From Clostridium sp. (GTDB lineage Bacteria > Bacillota > Clostridia > Clostridiales > Clostridiaceae): a DNA stretch of 6,952 nucleotides. Where the stretch lies: the NCBI GenBank assembly GCA_003539755.1, contig DPOH01000083.1, positions 1 to 6,952 on the forward strand, written 5' to 3'. The position numbers and the translations under genes are program-made. Shown here in pieces: positions 1-5,917 of the stretch (its first letter is position 1; every line of letters begins with the position of its first letter). The notes under the pieces are model-generated. The model saw only the letters and a program-made list of their open reading frames with translations. It made no database searches and had not been told where the DNA came from.

Positions 1-444
1 CTGAAAATGCTCAACAAGATTATCAAGAAGTTCAGATGCAAGTCCATATCTCAGTCATTCAGTATTATGCTCCTGGCCTAAATAGCTGAATACAATTCTT
101 ATCATAATCTTCTAAAGTAATGTATAAGAATTCATCTTGTCCAAAACAGAATTACAATAAAATATATAATTTCCATTCTGTATAGCCCCTGAAAGAACTT
201 TGTATGAAATTAATATTCTACAGACAGTAGAATTATCTATGGTTTCTATCTGATGCATATCATTAGAATTAAATAAGATAATATCTTTTTTTCTTAATTC
301 ATAATAATTACATTTAGTACTTACACATACTTTGCCTGATATAACAAATATCACTTCTATTTCAGGGTGAAAATGTTCATTCTCCTTAATATCACTCAAA
401 ATTTCTATATTTATTCCAGATATATCACTTCGATTTTTATCCAT
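1..444 (-). pseudogene. AraC-family transcriptional regulator, N-terminal part, two in-frame stops, partial at left edge
   Basis: The first 110 codons encode a cupin-type sensor domain of an AraC regulator: residues 24-30 (EHFHPEI) and the strand around VISGKV are the usual start of the arabinose-binding-like cupin, and DIILFNSNDMHQI matches its second half. Reading stops at TAG (112-114). Continuing in the same frame gives sensible AraC-like sequence (KIMIRIVFSYLGQEHNTE), then TGA (55-57), then LRYGLASELLDNLVEHFQ to the window edge, which resembles the linker helix before the HTH domain. Two nonsense codons with no frame change indicate a decayed gene, not a misplaced end. The start ATG (442-444) is preceded by a GGGGGAG ribosome site at about 455-461. 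The DNA-binding domain lies outside the window. Family assignment is firm; the inducer and target are unknown. A truncated sensor-only protein could still be made. Confidence 0.8.
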
Positions 445-516
445 ATGTTAATCTCTCCCCCAATCAGCACTGATAATTTGTCAGCTCTTCATTTAAACAT
501 TTTCATTTGTTTGGAA

Positions 517-549
517 GATACCGTTACTATTTTCTAATGTAACAGTATC
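517..549 (-). repeat. Inverted repeat in the leader of the broken AraC gene
   Basis: GATACCGTTAC (517-527) and GTAACAGTATC (539-549) form an 11-bp inverted repeat around an 11-nt centre. The single mismatch becomes a G-U pair in a minus-strand transcript, so the stem is continuous in RNA read toward the AraC gene. No T-run follows it, so it is not a usual terminator. It may be an operator or an mRNA-leader hairpin. The rest of the 445-716 gap shows no coding sequence. Confidence 0.5.
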
Positions 550-570
550 ATCATTAAAATCTCTATTATA

Positions 571-599
571 ATAATATATATTTCTTCTCTATTTTACAA
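571..599 (-). promoter_or_regulatory. Possible sigma-A promoter of the broken AraC gene
   Basis: On the minus strand, TTGTAA (594-599) is followed after 17 bp by TATTAT (571-576), about 130 bp upstream of the start codon. The match is 4/6 for the -35 and 5/6 for the -10. The DNA is so AT-rich that chance matches are likely. Confidence 0.3.
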
Positions 600-716
600 T
601 AAATTCACTTAATTCATATTAAGATGTGAAATAAATAACAACTTATTTAAGTATTATAATATTTTATAGATTATAGTTTTTTCAATAACTCAATAATTTA
701 TTAAGATAATTTTCTA

Positions 717-744
717 CAAAATAAAGCCATCCAAACGGACAGCT
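717..744 (-). terminator. Rho-independent terminator after the DegV gene
   Basis: On the minus strand, AGCTGTCC, loop GTTT and GGATGGCT form an 8-bp stem containing two G-U pairs, followed by TTATTTTG. It lies 18 bp past the DegV stop codon and fits an intrinsic terminator for that single-gene transcript. Confidence 0.7.
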
Positions 745-762
745 AATCTTAACTTATAGTAT

Positions 763-1629
763 TTATCTTTCATTACCAAAATACGCAGCAACTACTACTC
801 CTTTACCAGTATGTGCACCAACTGTTGGACATATATCATTTATTACAATATTCTTTACACCATATTTGTTTTTTATTCTTTCTGCTACATATTCAGCCTC
901 TTCAATACAGTCTGCATGTGATATGAAAACTTCATCTAAAGGAAAATTTTTAGTTTTTTCTTCTATATTATCTGCTAATGTATTTAACGCTTTTTTTCGC
1001 CCTCTTATTTTTCCCATAGGTTCAATTTTCCCTTCATCATTTAGAAAAAGAATTGGCTGTACTTTGAGTACTGTTCCAACAAATGCCGCAGATTTTGTGA
1101 CTCTTCCACCTCTGACTAAATGAAATAAATCATCTACTATGAACTGATGAACTATATACTTTTTATTCTCATTTAACCATTCTGCTATTTCATCAATTGT
1201 CTTACCTTCTTTTTTCATTTCAACTGCCTTATAAACAAGGAGCCCTTGCCCAACTGTAGCACATAATGAATCAATAACTTTAATATTTGATTCTTCATAT
1301 TCATCCATTATATCCATTGCACATATGGCTGTATTATTATAGCTTGAACTTAGTCCTGATGATAAGCTTATATGCAGTACATCATAACCATCAGAAACAG
1401 CTTTCCGCATCTGTTCCATTACATATTTAGGATTTGCTGCACTTGTTGTAGGCATTTTCCCATTCTGCATATTCTCATAAAATTCTTTTACAGGCATATC
1501 ACATATACCTGGAACATATTCGATTCCATCAATATTATAGTAAAGTGGATAAATTCCAATATTATTTTCTCTAATATAGTCTAAAGATAAGTCTGCTGTT
1601 GAATCTGTTGAAATAATAAAATCTCTCAT
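763..1629 (-). CDS. DegV family fatty-acid-binding protein
   Basis: Complete 288-residue protein of usual DegV length. DegV/FakB proteins bind a single fatty acid in a cleft between two domains and, in the Fak system, present it to the kinase FakA for acyl-phosphate formation; no FakA gene is in this window. Visible family motifs are the N-terminal DSTADL (residues 9-14), the TTSAANP loop (61-67), SLSSGLSSSY (88-97), DDLFHLVRGGRV (166-177), LKVQPIL (188-194) and PTVGAHTGKG (268-277), which contains the conserved His. The start is placed at the ATG at 1627-1629 because AAAGGGGT sits 7 bp upstream and DegV proteins begin with a short strand before DSTADL. An upstream in-frame ATG at 1668 would add 13 residues that do not resemble the family. 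Cytoplasmic, with no signal peptide. It is a single gene with its own terminator. Ligand specificity cannot be read from sequence. Confidence 0.93.
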   Translation of the reverse strand: MRDFIISTDSTADLSLDYIRENNIGIYPLYYNIDGIEYVPGICDMPVKEFYENMQNGKMPTTSAANPKYVMEQMRKAVSDGYDVLHISLSSGLSSSYNNTAICAMDIMDEYEESNIKVIDSLCATVGQGLLVYKAVEMKKEGKTIDEIAEWLNENKKYIVHQFIVDDLFHLVRGGRVTKSAAFVGTVLKVQPILFLNDEGKIEPMGKIRGRKKALNTLADNIEEKTKNFPLDEVFISHADCIEEAEYVAERIKNKYGVKNIVINDICPTVGAHTGKGVVVAAYFGNER

Positions 1630-1636
1630 TATATCT

Positions 1637-1644
1637 ACCCCTTT
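1637..1644 (-). promoter_or_regulatory. Ribosome binding site deciding the DegV start
   Basis: Minus-strand AAAGGGGT, 7 bp before the ATG at 1627-1629. No comparable site precedes the longer in-frame start at 1668, so the shorter protein is preferred. Confidence 0.75.
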
Positions 1645-1696
1645 AAAAAAATTAATACTCTCTTTCAATAAGTATCTATTGGAATTATTTGTAATT

Positions 1697-1736
1697 TACT
1701 TATTAATATTATTATAAATGCAAAATACTTATTAAT
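1697..1736. repeat. Two direct copies of an 11-bp motif in the DegV leader
   Basis: TACTTATTAAT occurs at 1697-1707 and again at 1726-1736, a 29-bp period. Eight bases of the motif appear inverted at 1667-1674 (AATAAGTA). The copies lie between the DegV start and the palindrome at 1742-1762, which shares the AATACTT core. They could be regulatory half-sites or AT-rich coincidence. Confidence 0.3.
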
Positions 1737-1741
1737 CTATA

Positions 1742-1762
1742 TATAATACTTGAAGTATTATA
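1742..1762. promoter_or_regulatory. 21-bp perfect palindrome, candidate operator
   Basis: TATAATACTT, a single central G, then AAGTATTATA: ten-base arms with no mismatch, 113 bp upstream of the DegV start and 233 bp upstream of the divergent small gene. Each arm also resembles a -10 box. The size and symmetry suit a dimeric repressor site, and the absence of a loop and T-run argues against a terminator. Nothing in the window identifies the binding protein. Confidence 0.45.
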
Positions 1763-1924
1763 CTATAAAACTCAAATTTTATGCTTCTTCATTAGATTTT
1801 CTATTAATTCACCGCCTGACATTTTATCAAAATAAACCTTTATGAATTTTATTACATTTAAAAAGAAATCTATAAAAGCTTATATCTTTTGTATAACTAT
1901 AATCTATCTTTAAAATTCATATAG

Positions 1925-1953
1925 TTAACACATACATTTTTAGTTTCTGTAAA
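1925..1953 (+). promoter_or_regulatory. Possible promoter of the 68-residue small gene
   Basis: TTAACA (1925-1930) is followed after 17 bp by TGTAAA (1948-1953). The -35 matches 5/6 and the -10 4/6, and it lies about 43 bp upstream of the start codon. Support is weak in such AT-rich DNA. Confidence 0.3.
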
Positions 1954-1995
1954 AAATATAAATATTAATTTATCTAAAGGAGGCTTCAAAATAAT

Positions 1996-2202
1996 ATGCA
2001 AAATAAAGATAAATCAGATATTGTAGATGCTTATTCACAAAATCAGCAGGGTCCTTTAACTGGAAGAGGTAATGAAGTTTTTGCTAGAGCTGAAAATATA
2101 ACAAATAAAAATGAAGAATTCACTGATTCATTATCTACTCCATCACTTAAAGATGTACAACATGGAGAAACTTACGGCAAAAAAGAGTATCATGGAATCT
2201 AA
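1996..2202 (+). CDS. Small hydrophilic protein of unknown function, 68 residues
   Basis: I do not recognise this family. The ATG follows AAAGGAGG (1976-1983) with a rather long 12-bp gap, and the site is strong enough to make real translation likely. The protein is polar and low in hydrophobic residues, with no Cys, no Trp, no membrane segment and no signal peptide. It is rich in Asn, Glu, Lys, Ser and Gly. A central QQGPLTGRGNEVF segment (residues 17-29) and a Gly/Tyr/His-rich tail (GETYGKKEYHGI, 57-68) are the most distinctive parts. The composition suggests a disordered or small accessory protein. It stands alone, divergent from DegV and convergent with the GH127 gene, sharing the hairpin at 2230-2268. 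Confidence 0.65.
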   Translation: MQNKDKSDIVDAYSQNQQGPLTGRGNEVFARAENITNKNEEFTDSLSTPSLKDVQHGETYGKKEYHGI

Positions 2203-2224
2203 TACATAAAAAACACGCATATGC

Positions 2225-2268
2225 TAAAAACAGCAGATAGATTATGCAAAATTAAATCTATCTGCTGT
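2225..2268 (-). terminator. Strong hairpin terminator between the small gene and GH127
   Basis: ACAGCAGATAGATT (2230-2243) and its exact complement AATCTATCTGCTGT (2255-2268) form a perfect 14-bp stem with an 11-nt loop. On the minus strand the stem runs into a T-run, so it mainly ends GH127 transcription. On the plus strand the following CCATTCTATTTA is a poor U-tract, so termination of the 68-residue gene there would be weaker. Confidence 0.85.
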
Positions 2269-2294
2269 CCATTCTATTTAACATATTTTACTAT

Positions 2295-4217
2295 TTAAAT
2301 TTCAGGAATCCATACACGCATTTCATTAATTCCTCTATTTCCCCATGTATAATAAGGCACTAAAGTAATACTGCACTTTTCATATTCAGGCCTCTTCTTT
2401 GAATAAAGTTCATCTGTAGATTTCATTCTATATCCTTCTGCTTTTATTTCTTGTATGCCTCCCAGTTTTGTACTCTTAAATTCACTTAATTTTAATTCTG
2501 AATCACATGATATTCTTAGATCTAATACACTTCCACCATTGTCTATACCTTCAGCACAATAAACAAGTGGTCCATATGATACAGCAGCCTTTCCACTATC
2601 AGCACTTACTTTAGGATTTGCATAATTAAATTCTGGCTTCATATCTAGGATAAGTGATATTTCATCATTATCTGAAAAATTTCCTGATATATATACATAA
2701 CCATTTTCAGGTTTATAATGTATTCCCATTCCATTATAAAGTATTATAGTATTCTCACTCCATGATGGTATTCTTAATGCTAAAGTTATATTCATAACTG
2801 AATTTTCAGGTTTCATCTTATATTTAACAACATTATCATAAGGATAATCTGTTTCTACTTCAATCTTTCCTTTTATATTTTCATCTAACTCTAATGTACC
2901 ACCCATATATAAATGTGAATATACTATATTCTCTTCTATGCTCCATGCATAATTTCCTATAGAGCCTATTAATCTTGCAGCATTTGGAGGACAGCATGCA
3001 CATGCAAACCACTGTGGTCTTTCAGGTAATACATGACGTTCTGTTACAACTTCTCCACTTATTCCTGGTATAACTTCTAGTGGATTTACATAGAAAAATC
3101 TTTTTCCATCAAGCTGCATTCCTGCAAGTACACAGTTATACAATGCTCTTTCCATAGTGTCTGCATATATATTACTCTTTTCAATATCAAGCATCTTCTT
3201 TCCAAAGAATATAAGACCTATTGATGCACATGTTTCTGAATATGCTGTATCATTTGGAAGATGATAATCTGCTGAAAAAGCTTCTCCATTTACTACAGAT
3301 CCAATTCCACCTGTAATATACATTCTGCAATTTATAATATTATTCCATAATGTCTTACATGCTTCCTTTAATTCTTCATCACCAGTTTCTTCAGCTAAAT
3401 CTGCCATTCCTGTATAAAGGTAAACAGCCCTTACTGCATGACCTACAGCTTTTTTCTGATTACGGACTGGTTCATGAAATTGTCCATATTCCTTATCTCG
3501 GCCATCTCCTCCCCATAAATTCCAATCACGATTCTTATTTTCCTTTATAAAATAATCATTATCCACACCTCTTGCATTTATAAAATGTGCTGCAAGTTCT
3601 TTGTACTTTTCATTATTAGTACATCTGTAAAGTTTCATAAGCGCAAGTTCAATTTCTGGATGACCTGGATATCCTTCTGCTTCCTTAGTTATAAAATGAT
3701 CATAAATATTATCTGCTGCTTTACACATAATATCTAATAGTTTTGTTTTATGAAGACATTCAGCATAAGCAACAGCAGCTTCTATCATATGTCCTGCACA
3801 ATAAAGTTCATGTGCTTCATGGAGATCTGTCCACTTTTTATCTGGCATCTTAACTGTAAAATAAGTATCAAGATATCCATCAGGGTATTGGGCCCTTCCT
3901 ATTAAATCAATAACTTCATCACATCTTTTTTCCATTTCTTTATCTGGATATTTTGATAATGAATATGCAGCTGCTTCAAGCCATTTTGCCACATCACTAT
4001 CCTGAAACACCATTCCATAAAACTCATCTGTACATTTTCCATTCTGTATAACTTCTGCTGCAGCCTTAAAATTATCAATTGCATGACTTTTCTCTATTCC
4101 TGGCACCTCATCCTTAAGTACCTTTTCTTGATATGGAATAACAACCTTATTTACTAATTTCTCATAATTATTCCAAAATGAATCATTTATATTAAAATCC
4201 AATACTAAATTCCTCAT
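2295..4217 (-). CDS. GH127 beta-L-arabinofuranosidase
   Basis: Complete 640-residue enzyme of the HypBA1 type, which releases L-arabinose from beta-L-arabinofuranosyl linkages such as those on hydroxyproline-rich plant glycoproteins. Residues equivalent to those known in HypBA1 are all visible. The zinc cluster is E328 and C330 (in PNDTAYSETCA) plus C408 and C409 (in FACACCPPN), with C408 as the nucleophile. E312 (GEAF) is the acid/base. Substrate-pocket histidines are probably H143, H186 and H260, and the extra C406 is also kept. Residues 1 to about 430 form the (alpha/alpha)6 barrel; the rest is beta-sandwich. There is no signal peptide, so it should act in the cytoplasm on imported oligosaccharides. 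The start is supported by AAGGAGT (4224-4230), 6 bp upstream. No transporter or partner glycosidase lies alongside; the divergent AraC gene is the likely regulator. Close GH127/GH146 relatives could differ in exact substrate. Confidence 0.95.
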   Translation of the reverse strand: MRNLVLDFNINDSFWNNYEKLVNKVVIPYQEKVLKDEVPGIEKSHAIDNFKAAAEVIQNGKCTDEFYGMVFQDSDVAKWLEAAAYSLSKYPDKEMEKRCDEVIDLIGRAQYPDGYLDTYFTVKMPDKKWTDLHEAHELYCAGHMIEAAVAYAECLHKTKLLDIMCKAADNIYDHFITKEAEGYPGHPEIELALMKLYRCTNNEKYKELAAHFINARGVDNDYFIKENKNRDWNLWGGDGRDKEYGQFHEPVRNQKKAVGHAVRAVYLYTGMADLAEETGDEELKEACKTLWNNIINCRMYITGGIGSVVNGEAFSADYHLPNDTAYSETCASIGLIFFGKKMLDIEKSNIYADTMERALYNCVLAGMQLDGKRFFYVNPLEVIPGISGEVVTERHVLPERPQWFACACCPPNAARLIGSIGNYAWSIEENIVYSHLYMGGTLELDENIKGKIEVETDYPYDNVVKYKMKPENSVMNITLALRIPSWSENTIILYNGMGIHYKPENGYVYISGNFSDNDEISLILDMKPEFNYANPKVSADSGKAAVSYGPLVYCAEGIDNGGSVLDLRISCDSELKLSEFKSTKLGGIQEIKAEGYRMKSTDELYSKKRPEYEKCSITLVPYYTWGNRGINEMRVWIPEI

Positions 4218-4249
4218 AATACCACTCCTTGTTTCTAACCTATATATAT

Positions 4250-4282
4250 ATTATAATCTTACATAAATGTATTAAAATGTAT
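4250..4282 (-). promoter_or_regulatory. GH127 promoter with adjacent direct repeat, candidate AraC-type operator
   Basis: A perfect minus-strand TATAAT (4250-4255) lies upstream of the GH127 start, but no good -35 box is found at 16-18 bp. That position is instead occupied by two direct copies of an eight-base motif (plus strand AAATGTAT at 4265-4272 and 4275-4282), one helical turn apart. A missing -35 overlapped by direct repeats is what an activator-dependent promoter of the AraC type would look like; this reading is inference. Confidence 0.4.
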
Positions 4283-4328
4283 ATTTTTCATATAAACATA
4301 TAAAATAATCTCAAAAGTTGGTGATAAA

Positions 4329-5221
4329 ATGAATGATAATTTATATATTGACTGGAAGCACATGCCCTTAGTATCTGTTGCAGATAAAATGCACAGTAAA
4401 GCACCATTTATTCATGCCGATAGGCTACTTGATTTTCATGTACTTATTTATGTACTTAAGGGCCATATTTCTGTAGTTGAGAATAAACAAGAATATATTA
4501 TAGAAGAGAGAAATCTATTTTTCCTAAAATCTGGAGTACACCACTATGGCATTCATCCTACTGCCCCAGATACATCTTGGATTTATATACATTTTTATCT
4601 TGATGATCCTGATGAAAATCTGCCTGAATTCAAACCTTATACTTCTCATATTCAAGAACAGGAATTTTCAAAGAACAGCTACAATTATAAGATGAAAGTT
4701 CCAAAATTCTTGAAACTAAACAGTGGAAATACTATAGAAAACAAGCTTTTCAACATTGTAGAAATGTTCCATTCATCAAATCCTTTAAGAGGCGCATATA
4801 TGACTCCTCTTCTATATGAAATATTAATAAACTGCTGCAATGAAGAAAATAAAGAACATACATGCAACTATGATGAAAAAATATATAAGATAATTCAATA
4901 TCTTGAGACTCATACCCATGAACAGTTCAATGCTGCTGATTTATCTAACACTATATATTTAAGATATATTTAAGTTATAAGCACATAGCAAAAATATTTA
5001 AAGATGCAACTGGAAAAACTCTTCTGGAATATCACACAGCAATCCGCATGAATGAAGCAGCACGTATGCTTAGAGAAACATCACATTCAATTAAATATAT
5101 AAGCCTACACATGGGATATTCTGAACCTTTTTATTTTAGTAATGTATTTAAAAAAGTTCTAGGAATTTCTCCTAAAGCTTATAGAAAATTATTTATGAAT
5201 CATAATTTTTCAAATGATTAG
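4329..5221 (+). pseudogene. AraC-family regulator interrupted by an 11-bp tandem duplication
   Basis: As it stands the gene encodes 214 residues ending at TAA (4971-4973). The N-terminal cupin sensor covers roughly residues 25-100, and the HTH domain begins near residue 183. The frame breaks at an exact tandem repeat of ATATATTTAAG (4953-4963, 4964-4974). Deleting one copy joins NTIYL to SYKHIAKIFKDATG and continues through the second HTH (MGYSEPFYFSNVFKKVLG, ISPKAYRK) to TAG at 5219-5221, giving a normal 293-residue AraC protein. The damage lies in the first HTH, so the present product would lack DNA binding. The start has a weak GGTGA site (4320-4324) 4 bp before the ATG. Its divergent position, 111 bp from GH127, suggests it controlled that gene. 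Whether the duplication is fixed, reversible or a sequencing error cannot be told from one sequence. Confidence 0.9.
4953..4974. repeat. Exact 11-bp tandem duplication
   Basis: ATATATTTAAG is present twice in a row with no intervening base. Because 11 is not a multiple of three it shifts the reading frame of the AraC gene, and one copy is exactly the surplus needed to rejoin the two halves of the conserved domain. Confidence 0.95.
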
Positions 5222-5262
5222 CTGAGTTTATAGGCCTACTTTGAAATATCATAAATTAATAC

Positions 5263-5314
5263 AAAAAATCTTTCGCAGTATTATGAGAAACTTCTCAAGA
5301 TGTTGCGAAAGATT
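5263..5314 (-). terminator. Terminator of the 51-residue gene
   Basis: AATCTTTCGCA (5267-5277) and TGCGAAAGATT (5304-5314) form a perfect 11-bp stem, and an inner GAGAA/TTCTC pair extends it. On the minus strand the stem is followed by TTTTTTG. It starts 4 bp after the stop of the 51-residue gene. On the plus strand the following sequence is only moderately T-rich, so it may also help end transcription from the AraC gene 46 bp upstream. Confidence 0.85.
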
Positions 5315-5317
5315 AGA

Positions 5318-5473
5318 TTACTTGTTTTCTTCTAAATTTTTAGAAAGTACCCACTGATGATTTTTAATATCTCTTTCTTTTATAGTAACTGTATTTCCCT
5401 GAACTTCAACATAAATACTGTTATTAACATCACTATTTCTACTTCTTCCATTTTCACTACTTTCATCTTTCAT
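5318..5473 (-). CDS. Small orphan protein of unknown function, 51 residues
   Basis: ATG at 5471-5473, stop TAA at 5318-5320. I do not recognise the family. The first 18 residues are polar and low-complexity (Ser, Glu, Asn, Arg). Residues 19-30 (SIYVEVQGNTVT) look like a beta hairpin, followed by a charged stretch KERDIKNHQWVLSKNLEENK (32-51). There is no Cys, membrane segment or signal peptide. A GGGG-containing ribosome site (about 5484-5487) lies roughly 10 bp upstream. The case for a real gene rests on context: a near-consensus sigma-A promoter 40-70 bp upstream and an intrinsic terminator immediately after the stop enclose exactly this frame. It is transcribed divergently from the YvrJ operon and convergently with the AraC gene. 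The beta-hairpin reading is inference. Confidence 0.75.
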   Translation of the reverse strand: MKDESSENGRSRNSDVNNSIYVEVQGNTVTIKERDIKNHQWVLSKNLEENK

Positions 5474-5512
5474 ATAATTTATCCCCATCCATTGTATATT
5501 ATTTAGTTTTTA

Positions 5513-5541
5513 ATAATATTTTTTATAAGCTGAATTGTCAA
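5513..5541 (-). promoter_or_regulatory. Near-consensus sigma-A promoter of the 51-residue gene
   Basis: Minus-strand TTGACA (5536-5541), 17-bp spacer, TATTAT (5513-5518): a perfect -35, ideal spacing and a 5/6 -10. It is the best promoter in the window. Transcription should start near 5505, leaving a leader of roughly 30 bases. Confidence 0.75.
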
Positions 5542-5570
5542 GAGCTATAATTAATCATGAAATATTTAAT

Positions 5571-5622
5571 ATCAGGTGTATATCTTATAAAATAATGTCA
5601 ATAATGATAATGTATACCTGAT
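5571..5622. repeat. Inverted repeat with a 30-nt loop
   Basis: ATCAGGTGTAT (5571-5581) can pair with GTATACCTGAT (5612-5622): an 11-bp stem with two G-U pairs as plus-strand RNA. No T-run follows, so it is not a standard terminator. It lies just upstream of the 51-residue gene's promoter on that gene's strand. Confidence 0.45.
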
Positions 5623-5636
5623 TTCTATACAATATA

Positions 5637-5687
5637 AAGAAACAGCATTTAATACTCGTTTTCTTTCTCACCTTAATGCTGTTTCTT
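5637..5687. repeat. Perfect 13-bp inverted repeat with a 25-nt loop
   Basis: AAGAAACAGCATT (5637-5649) and AATGCTGTTTCTT (5675-5687) are exact reverse complements around a pyrimidine-rich 25-nt loop. Sequence on either side is only weakly T-rich, so it could be a poor terminator, part of a small RNA, or a protein-binding site. Confidence 0.55.
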
Positions 5688-5704
5688 ATTAAAATCTATA
5701 TTTC

Positions 5705-5753
5705 AAAAAAATCTTAGATAATTTATATGCAAAAATTATTTAAGATTTTTTTT
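5705..5753 (+). terminator. Strong bidirectional intrinsic terminator with no assigned gene
   Basis: A 20-base left arm (5705-5724) pairs with 5733-5752 across an 8-nt loop, with one G-U pair in plus-strand RNA. The base of the stem is an A7/T7 run, giving eight T on the plus strand and seven T on the minus strand, so it can act in both directions. No recognised gene precedes it on either strand; the nearest plus-strand gene ends at 5221. Confidence 0.7.
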
Positions 5754-5783
5754 ATGCTCTTTTTAGAGGTGAAAAGTTCTTAG

Positions 5784-5806
5784 GCATACTTACTATGCTG
5801 TTTTTT
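5784..5806 (+). terminator. Short terminator-like hairpin, copy 1
   Basis: GCATA (5784-5788), 5-nt loop, TATGC (5794-5798), then TG and six T. The stem is only five base pairs, so efficiency may be low. The same stem recurs at 5866-5887. Confidence 0.4.
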
Positions 5807-5865
5807 AAATATTAATTCATAATCATAGTTGCCCTACTTTCTTTTATAAGTTAATAATTTATAAT

Positions 5866-5887
5866 GCATAGTAATTATGCTTTTTTT
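5866..5887 (+). terminator. Short terminator-like hairpin, copy 2, in the leader of the YvrJ operon
   Basis: GCATA (5866-5870), 5-nt loop, TATGC (5876-5880), then seven T. It lies 24 bp before the YvrJ ribosome site, so it would act as a leader terminator for any transcript starting upstream, or as insulation from one. Confidence 0.45.
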
Positions 5888-5910
5888 AAGATGTGTATAT
5901 ATTTATTTAA

Positions 5911-5917
5911 AGGGGGG
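5911..5917 (+). promoter_or_regulatory. Ribosome binding site deciding the YvrJ start
   Basis: AGGGGGG ends 8 bp before the GTG at 5926. An alternative GTG at 5917 overlaps this site and so has no usable spacing. Confidence 0.75.

Noticed and set aside
866..1123. Open frame of 85 codons on the plus strand opposite the DegV gene
   Set aside because: It is antisense to a well-recognised conserved gene, its product resembles no family and it has no ribosome site. The same applies to the plus-strand frame at 1372-1584.
1772..1822. 16-codon minus-strand frame (MSGGELIENLMKKHKI), with open sequence continuing upstream to about 1880
   Set aside because: It looks protein-like and could be the tail of a lost gene, but it is too short, has a poorly placed ribosome site and I recognise no family. 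Not enough to call a remnant.
3350..3550. Open frame of 66 codons opposite the GH127 gene
   Set aside because: It is entirely antisense to conserved GH127 coding sequence. The 3902-4084 minus-strand frame inside the same gene is likewise a shadow in another reading frame.
4685..4867. Open frame of 60 codons on the minus strand within the AraC gene
   Set aside because: It lies opposite recognised AraC coding sequence and has no recognisable product.
5595..5621. 8-codon plus-strand frame inside the 5571-5622 hairpin, as a possible leader peptide
   Set aside because: It has no properly spaced ribosome site, its Ile/Met-rich content offers no regulatory logic, and no attenuated gene follows closely.
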